A stretch of DNA of 12,500 bases from positions 1 to 12,500 of the forward strand of contig NZ_AAXW01000006.1 in the NCBI RefSeq assembly GCF_000169335.1, given 5' to 3'. The position numbers and the translations under genes are program-made. Shown piece by piece: positions 8,450 through 12,500 of this stretch; the first letter of the stretch is position 1; each line of letters starts with the position of its first letter. The notes under the pieces were generated by a model that was not told where the DNA came from, made no database searches, and saw nothing but the letters and a program-made list of their open reading frames with translations. This stretch comes from Crocosphaera chwakensis CCY0110. Its GTDB lineage: Bacteria > Cyanobacteriota > Cyanobacteriia > Cyanobacteriales > Microcystaceae.

Positions 8450-8479
8450 GGTGGGCATTGCCCACCTTACTTTTTACTT
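8450..8479 (+). terminator. Hairpin terminator / GGTGGGC repeat after glsF
   Basis: GGTGGGC (8450-8456) pairs perfectly with GCCCACC (8460-8466) around an ATT loop, starting 12 bp after the glsF stop. The downstream TTACTTTTTACTT is T-rich. This fits an intrinsic terminator. A very similar hairpin ends the sulfatase gene at 11335-11357, so the element also belongs to a dispersed repeat family. Confidence 0.7.
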
Positions 8480-8538
8480 AGTATAAACAAAATGATAAAG
8501 AAGTGATATGATTTAATTATCAAGAGGGATTTAGTAAC

Positions 8539-8571
8539 TTTAACCTCCTGACAAAAGAAAGGAGTAAAATG
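8539..8571 (+). other. Stem-loop masking an SD-ATG
   Basis: TTTA (8539-8542) and CTCCT (8545-8549) can pair with AGGAG (8560-8564) and TAAA (8565-8568), with an AC bulge and a 10-nt loop. AAAGGAG is a strong ribosome-binding sequence four bases before an ATG at 8569, whose frame encodes only nine residues (MWRRSKIKA, stop at 8596-8598). The hairpin would hide that ribosome site. It may be the leader of a lost gene or chance. Confidence 0.3.
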
Positions 8572-8725
8572 TGGAGAAGAAGTAAAATTAAGGCTTGATT
8601 TAAACAAAATTGAAAATGGGTGATCTGTTTTAAAAACTTGGATGAAACAAATATTACCTAAGTTTGAAACAGTTAGAGAATGTGTAGATGCTGCCTTTAG
8701 AAACTGTCCTAACGTTTTTGCGTAG
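8552..8725 (+). pseudogene. Decayed reading frame, unidentified
   Basis: One frame reads through 8552-8725 with a single internal stop (TGA at 8621-8623) and no usable start. Before the stop it gives VKCGEEVKLRLDLNKIENG; after it SVLKTWMKQILPKFETV and then RECVDAAFRNCPNVFA with a TAG at 8723-8725. A one-base change at the TGA (for example to CGA) would join both halves. The protein-like composition suggests the 3' end of a broken gene, possibly a transposase or other accessory gene. I do not recognise the family. The ATG at 8642 would give only 27 residues. Confidence 0.3.
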
Positions 8726-8783
8726 TGCTATAGTTTATAATTATAACAAAATAATTTATTAATAAGTAAAAATTATCAAGAAC

Positions 8784-8846
8784 TGTCACAAAATGATTGA
8801 CCATTGTGACAAAATCATTGAACATCGTTACATAATTGTTTATTGG
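8784..8846. repeat. Three tandem 21-bp repeats upstream of the sulfatase
   Basis: Units lie at 8784-8804, 8805-8825 and 8826-8846. Units 1 and 2 agree at 18 of 21 positions (TGT-C/G-ACAAAAT-G/C-ATTGA-C/A-CAT). Unit 3 is diverged, keeping mainly the GTnACAnAAT part. Because of the variable positions, TGTCAC (8784-8789) and GTGACA (8806-8811) also form an inverted pair, as do AATGATT (8792-8798) and AATCATT (8813-8819). A 21-bp period is two helical turns, fitting cooperative protein binding: either regulator sites for the sulfatase or transposase sites at a Tn7/Mu-type transposon end. Confidence 0.65.
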
Positions 8847-8872
8847 TGTTGTTTTTTTTGTCAGACCAATAA
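8840..8872. repeat. 8-bp inverted repeat TTATTGGT/ACCAATAA
   Basis: Arms 8840-8847 and 8865-8872 are perfect complements around a 17-nt loop containing eight consecutive T. It overlaps the end of the third 21-bp repeat and lies about 100 bp before the sulfatase ATG. It may be an operator for a dimeric regulator or part of an old element end. Confidence 0.45.
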
Positions 8873-8972
8873 TTTAATAGTTTTTTGTTGTTTCTATTTT
8901 CCACTCTTTACCTTTGAGAAAGGTTACTCATTTTGTTGTGACTTCAAGTTAATTTAATTTAGACATAGAACA

Positions 8973-11324
8973 ATGACACCCTCTTTTTGGAAACGACTGT
9001 TAAGTATTACAGTAACTGTTACATTAATCTTTCAATCAACTGTATTACCTGCGATCGCAGAAGAATTGTTACCTCAACCCGATCCCCAATTTAACGGTAA
9101 AATTGGCATAACCTACAAACAATCAGAACTTGATCCTAGCTTATTAAAACCCATAGAAGCACCCAAAGATGCCCCTAATATCTTACTGGTTTTAATTGAT
9201 GATGCTGGGTTTGGTTCTGCGAGTACCTTTGGGGGTTCTATTGCCACTCCAGTCTTTGATAAATTAGCAGACAATGGGTTACGGTATAACCGTTTCCATA
9301 CCACGGCCTTATGTTCCCCCACTCGTGCAGCGTTATTAACGGGACGTAACCATCATTCTGTCGGTTCAGGAACCATTCAAGAACTCGCCAACGGCTATCC
9401 TGGTTATACGGGATTAATTCCTGAAAGTACCGCAACCGTCGGACAAATTTTACAAAAGAGTGGTTATAGTACCGCTTGGTTTGGCAAAAATCACAACGTA
9501 CCGGATAATCAAACCAGTCAAGTTGGTCCTTATCAACGGTGGCCAAACGGCTTAGGATTTGACTATTTTTACGGCTTTATTGGGGGAGAAACAGATCAAT
9601 GGTATCCAACCCTATTTGAAAATCAAAACCCCGTAGAACAAAGTTCTTTCCCCGAAGACGGCTATAATTTAACCCATGATCTCGCCGATAAAGCGATCTC
9701 CTGGATACGTTACAATCAGTCTATTGCCCCTGATCGTCCCTTTTTTGCCTATTTTGCCCCTGGTGCTGTTCATGCCCCTCACCAACCCCCTCAAGAGTAT
9801 ATTGATAAATACAAAGGGAAATTTGATCACGGTTGGGACAAGGAACGGGAAATTATTTTTGAAAGACAGAAGAAATTAGGAGTTATTCCTGCTGATGCTA
9901 AGTTAACACCCCGTCCCGAAGCCATGCCCGCTTGGGATAGTTTTAGCCCCGAAGATCAAAAAATTCTCGCCCGTCAGATGGAAACCTATGCCGGTTTCTT
10001 AGAATATACTGACTACGAAATTGGTCGGGTGGTCGATGCCATTGACGAACTGGGGGATCTTGATAATACCCTGATAATCTATATTAATGGGGATAATGGT
10101 TCAAGTGCAGAAGGTAGCCTTATTGGAACTTGTAACGAAGTGCTAAACCTGAGCGGTTACAACTTAACTATGGACGATAACCGTCGTTGTTATGAGTATT
10201 GGGGTAGTCCCGAAACCTCTCCCCACTTTGCTGTTAGTTGGGCCTGGGCGATGGATACGCCGTTTCGATGGACAAAACAAGTGGCTTCTTATTTTGGAGG
10301 AACTCGTAACGCAACAGTGATATCTTGGCCAGCTAAAATTAAAGACACCGGAAAAGTTAGGGATCAATTTCATCATGTAATTGATATTGCCCCAACCCTG
10401 TTGGAAGTTGCCGATATTACAGAACCCCGTTTTTATAATGGTATTCCCCAGAAACCCATTGAAGGGGTGAGTATGGCTTATACTTTTGACAAGGGAGCAG
10501 ATAAAGCAGAAGAGCAACGCAAGACTCAGTATTTTGAGATGTTTGGTCATCGTGCCATTTATGATCAAGGTTGGATGGCTTCAGCGTTTCATAACCGTTA
10601 CCCTTGGGTAACATCAGGAAGCGTTCCCTTTAAAGAAGATAAATGGGAATTATTTAATCTAGAAGAAGATTTTACCCAGTCTACGGATCTTTCCGAGGAA
10701 AATCCTGAAAAGTTACAAGAATTAAGACAATTATTCTTTTTAGAAGGGGATAAATATAACGTCTTTCCCCTCGATGATCGCTTTGCCGAGAGATTAGATG
10801 TAAGTTTACGTCCTAGTTTTACCAGTGGACGTAACCATTTTGATCTTTATCCTGGTATGGCACATATTCCCGAAGGAACCGCCCCTAATACTAAGAACGC
10901 TTCTCATACTATCATTGCGGATCTCGTTATTCCCGAAGATGGTGCAGAAGGAACCATTTTGGCCATGGGAGGAACCACTGGGGGTTATAGCTTGTATGTG
11001 CAAGAGGGTAAGTTACACTATCATTACAACTGGTTTGACTTAGAACGCACAGATATCGCTTCTAATACTCCGCTTCCCACCGGTAAGGTTAAAGTACGTT
11101 TCGACTTTGACTATGACGGTGGTGTGGGTAAAGGAGGAACCGGAACCCTTTATGTTAATAACCGCAAAGTGGCACAAAATAGCATTAATAAAACCGTTCC
11201 AAGTCGCTTTGGTGTCGACACAATGGATGTTGGTGCAGACTTCCAAGCACCCGTCAGCGATAAGTATCAACCTCCTTTTAAGTTTACAGGAGAGATTGAA
11301 AAAGTGGCGATCGATATTAAGTAG
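8973..11324 (+). CDS. Exported type I (formylglycine) sulfatase
   Basis: Alkaline-phosphatase-superfamily sulfatase expected to hydrolyse a sulfate ester outside the cytoplasmic membrane, for sulfur scavenging or polysaccharide turnover. Residues 1-29 are a signal peptide (positive start, hydrophobic 9-22, AIA at 27-29 before EE). Cys114 in CSPTR (114-118) is the residue converted to formylglycine, and LLTGR follows. Calcium ligands are Asp76-Asp77 and Asp374-Asn375; other pocket residues are Arg118, Lys172 and His174 (GKNHN instead of the more common GKWH), His267 and Lys435. All line up in order with Pseudomonas AtsA-type arylsulfatases. The C-terminal 150 residues look beta-rich (ASHTIIADLVIPEDG onward), as in longer 780-aa relatives. 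The ATG at 8973 has no clear Shine-Dalgarno but gives the full signal peptide. The true substrate cannot be read from sequence. No formylglycine-generating enzyme or sulfate transporter is nearby; flanks are repeat-rich. Confidence 0.92.
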   Translation: MTPSFWKRLLSITVTVTLIFQSTVLPAIAEELLPQPDPQFNGKIGITYKQSELDPSLLKPIEAPKDAPNILLVLIDDAGFGSASTFGGSIATPVFDKLADNGLRYNRFHTTALCSPTRAALLTGRNHHSVGSGTIQELANGYPGYTGLIPESTATVGQILQKSGYSTAWFGKNHNVPDNQTSQVGPYQRWPNGLGFDYFYGFIGGETDQWYPTLFENQNPVEQSSFPEDGYNLTHDLADKAISWIRYNQSIAPDRPFFAYFAPGAVHAPHQPPQEYIDKYKGKFDHGWDKEREIIFERQKKLGVIPADAKLTPRPEAMPAWDSFSPEDQKILARQMETYAGFLEYTDYEIGRVVDAIDELGDLDNTLIIYINGDNGSSAEGSLIGTCNEVLNLSGYNLTMDDNRRCYEYWGSPETSPHFAVSWAWAMDTPFRWTKQVASYFGGTRNATVISWPAKIKDTGKVRDQFHHVIDIAPTLLEVADITEPRFYNGIPQKPIEGVSMAYTFDKGADKAEEQRKTQYFEMFGHRAIYDQGWMASAFHNRYPWVTSGSVPFKEDKWELFNLEEDFTQSTDLSEENPEKLQELRQLFFLEGDKYNVFPLDDRFAERLDVSLRPSFTSGRNHFDLYPGMAHIPEGTAPNTKNASHTIIADLVIPEDGAEGTILAMGGTTGGYSLYVQEGKLHYHYNWFDLERTDIASNTPLPTGKVKVRFDFDYDGGVGKGGTGTLYVNNRKVAQNSINKTVPSRFGVDTMDVGADFQAPVSDKYQPPFKFTGEIEKVAIDIK

Positions 11325-11334
11325 ATAGAACTTG

Positions 11335-11357
11335 TAGGGTGGGCAATACCCACCTTA
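11335..11357 (+). terminator. GGTGGG hairpin repeat after the sulfatase gene
   Basis: TAGGGTGGG (11335-11343) pairs with CCCACCTTA (11349-11357) around CAATA; all pairs are Watson-Crick except one G-T. It starts 11 bp after the stop codon. It shares its core and orientation with the hairpin after glsF (8450-8466). It lacks a strong T-run, so termination is less certain here than that it is a copy of a short dispersed cyanobacterial repeat. Confidence 0.6.
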
Positions 11358-11484
11358 TAATTGACTAATCAACATATTGTATTAACGTGAGTTCGGCAGA
11401 AGTAAAAATTAGTAAAATGTGGATATAAAGTGTAGTTATAACGTATCTTTATCTATCAATTTTCATACCAAAGGTCAAAATAAA

Positions 11485-11622
11485 GGCGTTGCACCATTGC
11501 GGGATGATTTATAATCAAGGATAATTTTTTATGATTAGCGATCGCCAAATAAAAAACGAAAATGAACTGTCCTAAATGTAGCTCAATTAGATGAATTACA
11601 AACATTTGTAGGCAAAAAAGCG
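11485..11622 (+). mobile_element. Internally deleted IS1-like remnant
   Basis: An ATG at 11562 opens MNCPKCSSI, the start of an InsA-like zinc-finger protein (Cys-Pro-x-Cys), but stops at 11592-11594. Overlapping it in another frame, 11566-11622 reads VLNVAQLDELQTFVGKKA. AQLDELQTFVGKK matches the first catalytic Asp segment of IS1-family InsB transposases (compare EMDEQWGYVGAK in the enterobacterial enzyme). The head of insA thus appears joined directly to the middle of insB by an internal deletion. A GC-rich segment at 11485-11507 (starts GGCGTTGCACC, ends GGGATGA), 77 bp before the ATG, resembles an IS1-type left end (GGnGnTGC then TGAT). No inverted copy is seen downstream, so the right end is lost. 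An HIP1 site lies at 11538. Confidence 0.55.
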
Positions 11623-11664
11623 GTGCGACCCCAGCGAGGTTTCCTCGCTATGGGAACGCGCACC
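11622..11664. repeat. 43-nt GC-rich hairpin repeat
   Basis: GGTGCG (11622-11627) pairs with CGCACC (11659-11664); inside, CCC (11630-11632) pairs with GGG (11652-11654) and AGCGAGG (11633-11639) with CCTCGCT (11643-11649), closing a TTT loop. Its GC content contrasts sharply with the surroundings, and it begins exactly where the IS1-like transposase homology ends. It looks like a REP/MITE-type dispersed hairpin inserted into, or left in, the IS remnant. Confidence 0.6.
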
Positions 11665-11672
11665 AAGATAAA

Positions 11673-11698
11673 ACCCACATTCCGCACTTCAGAAAGTG
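11673..11698. repeat. Candidate left end of the DUF4277 insertion sequence
   Basis: ACCCACATTCCGCAC (11673-11687) lies about 120 bp before the transposase start, where a terminal inverted repeat is expected, and resembles ends I associate with cyanobacterial insertion sequences. CACTT (11685-11689) and AAGTG (11694-11698) form a short hairpin within it. The matching right end is not in the window, so the boundary is a guess. Confidence 0.3.
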
Positions 11699-11809
11699 GT
11701 ATTGAATACTACAGATACCCCGCATTTGATTAAGTACAATTACTTAAGCAGTCGGAGACAAAAGGTGGGATAATTGTTTAGGTTGTTCCCCAGAAAAAAA
11801 GGGCGAAAA

Positions 11810-12265
11810 GTGTCTTATTTAGAAGAAATAGAAGTTAAAAATTTAGACCATTTAGGAATAGTAGCTGGGCTAATTGATAAAATAGGAATAGTCGAAATAA
11901 TTAATAATAAATTAGGAATAGATATTAGAGAAAAGATATCAGCAGGTACAGTAGTTAAGTCTATTCTCATCAATGGACTAGGATTTGTCTCAAGACCTCT
12001 ATATTTATTTAGTCAGTTTTTTAAAGATAAAGCTATTGAGCAATTATTAGGAGAAGAAATTAAACCTGATTATCTTAATGATGATAAAATTGGGAGAGTT
12101 ATGGATGAATTATATAAATATGGGCTAAATAATATCTTTATAGAAGTGATTTTAGAAGTCATTAAAAAATCGGATAAAGCCGTATTTGGCAAAATTTTAG
12201 TAGAATTCAAAAACCAAATAAAGTTTGACAGTATCATCTCACCGTTCGCTCATTTTTTGAAGTGA
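11810..12265 (+). pseudogene. Truncated DUF4277 / IS1634-type transposase (N-terminal part)
   Basis: The reading frame begins at a GTG (11810) with AAAGGGCG just upstream; an in-frame TTG at 11774 is less likely. Residues from EEIEVKNLDHLGIVAGLID through LNDDKIGRVMDELYKYGLNN match the DUF4277 N-terminal domain typical of cyanobacterial IS1634-family transposases. That similarity stops near 12169, after EVILEVIKK. The last 32 residues (SDKAVFGKI to FAHFLK) look unrelated, and the frame stops at 12265. Full enzymes have about 550 residues, so the DDE catalytic domain is absent and the copy is dead. The break faces the oppositely oriented transposase tail at 12331-12500, suggesting that another element inserted into or replaced its 3' part. 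Confidence 0.8.
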
Positions 12266-12267
12266 GA
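12237..12267. repeat. Inverted repeat TCTCAC/GTGAGA near an element junction
   Basis: TCTCAC (12237-12242) and GTGAGA (12262-12267) are perfect arms with a 19-nt loop. Outside them GACA (12227-12230) and TGTC (12270-12273) are also complementary, giving two interrupted arms. It lies between the truncated transposase and the minus-strand transposase tail, so it may be part of an insertion-sequence end. Confidence 0.35.
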
Positions 12268-12281
12268 ATTGTCCAAATAGG

Positions 12282-12313
12282 GAAAAAAGCTTGCCCAGTA
12301 AAAGGTTGGGCGA
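12282..12313 (-). terminator. Intrinsic terminator of the minus-strand transposase
   Basis: Read on the minus strand, GCCCA (12311-12307) pairs with TGGGC (12297-12293), extended by one G-T and one A-T pair, with a 9-nt loop. GCTTTTTT (ending near 12284) follows. It starts 18 bp after the stop codon at 12331-12333. Hairpin plus T-run is the standard intrinsic terminator form. Confidence 0.6.
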
Positions 12314-12330
12314 AAAAAAGTCAACCGATT

Positions 12331-12500
12331 TTAGCCAGAAGCAAAATAGTCAGTAGTATAAATACACTCCTCTACATTCATTAACCTTAAGATTTGTTGT
12401 TGTAGGAGGTTCAATCCAGAAATTTCTATTGAGTCATCTTTATGTATGTATAAAGTGATGTTATTAAAAGCCCTTAACATCTTTTCAGCTGTGGGACGGT
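12331..12500 (-). CDS. C-terminal end of a transposase, cut by the window edge
   Basis: A minus-strand frame enters from the right edge and ends at TAA (12333-12331), giving 55 residues: RPTAEKMLRAFNNITLY, then LLQQQILRLMNVEECIYT, ending YFASG. The RPTAE-x2-L-x2-F start and the Q-x-I-L-R-L segment resemble the extreme C-terminus of IS4/IS1634-like DDE transposases. It runs opposite to the DUF4277 fragment and therefore belongs to a different insertion or an inverted copy. The catalytic part, start codon and state of the gene lie outside the window, so intact versus broken cannot be decided. Confidence 0.45.
   Translation of the reverse strand, partial: RPTAEKMLRAFNNITLYIHKDDSIEISGLNLLQQQILRLMNVEECIYTTDYFASG

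Larger units (their letters stand above)
8480..8972. other. AT-rich gap between glsF and the sulfatase gene
   Basis: No intact gene is visible. The gap holds a decayed reading frame (8552-8725), a hairpin that covers a Shine-Dalgarno-like AGGAG (8539-8568), three 21-bp tandem repeats (8784-8846), an 8-bp inverted repeat with a T-run in its loop (8840-8872) and the sulfatase promoter region. The composition and broken frame suggest remnants of deleted or mobile DNA. Confidence 0.6.
4130..11545. repeat. HIP1 octamers (GCGATCGC), dispersed
   Basis: Perfect copies start at 4130, 4316, 5668, 6537, 7162, 7561, 9051 and 11538. HIP1 is a highly over-represented palindrome in many cyanobacterial genomes, and this density identifies the host group. 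Six copies are in glsF, one is in the sulfatase signal peptide and one is in the IS1-like remnant. I found none in 1-4129. Confidence 0.9.

Noticed and set aside
8784..8846. Possible CRISPR array
   Set aside because: The 21-bp units are directly abutting, only three, and lack unique spacers; unit 3 is strongly diverged and no cas gene is present.
10164..10568. Minus-strand ORF of 134 codons inside the sulfatase gene
   Set aside because: Antisense to catalytic sulfatase sequence; its translation shows no domain.
11566..11733. New 55-codon gene spanning the IS remnant and hairpin
   Set aside because: There is no start codon at its head, the first third is IS1 transposase debris and the rest translates a structural repeat and a likely IS end.
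11774..11809. TTG start for the DUF4277 transposase
   Set aside because: The extra 12 residues are basic and not family-like, while GTG at 11810 has AAAGGGCG in front and gives the usual N-terminus.

Overview
The window looks like chromosomal DNA of an AT-rich cyanobacterium. The palindrome GCGATCGC (HIP1) occurs at least eight times, there is a full ferredoxin-type glutamate synthase, and rbfA sits next to a nagZ-like gene. Protein flavour, base composition and IS types suggest a unicellular Crocosphaera/Cyanothece-like organism. That placement is inference, since no marker RNA gene is present.

Layout. Positions 21-3141 hold three minus-strand genes: rbfA (30S maturation), then after only 14 bp a GH3 NagZ-type beta-N-acetylhexosaminidase, then after a 314-bp gap an exported L,D-transpeptidase-like protein. 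The last two both act on peptidoglycan: one recycles muropeptides and the other probably cross-links or anchors. A 0.64-kb divergent intergenic region (3142-3782) separates rbfA from the plus-strand Fd-GOGAT gene (3783-8438). Fd-GOGAT is the ammonium-assimilation enzyme that works with glutamine synthetase. An AT-rich 534-bp gap follows. It holds a terminator-like hairpin, a decayed reading frame, three 21-bp tandem repeats and an 8-bp inverted repeat. After it comes an exported type I (formylglycine) sulfatase (8973-11324), complete in its catalytic residues and ending in a second copy of the same hairpin family.

From about 11.4 kb to the right edge the DNA is a mobile-element graveyard. It contains an internally deleted IS1-like remnant, a 43-nt GC-rich hairpin repeat embedded in it, the N-terminal quarter of a DUF4277/IS1634-type transposase, and the C-terminal tail of another, oppositely oriented transposase with its own terminator. 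The left 8.4 kb is conserved housekeeping DNA; the sulfatase sits between two degraded, repeat-bearing gaps and looks like accessory cargo.

I do not see a clear new multi-gene system. The most notable unexplained signals are the 21-bp tandem repeats with adjacent inverted repeat upstream of the sulfatase, the SD-masking hairpin in the same gap, and the fused IS1 remnant carrying the hairpin repeat.
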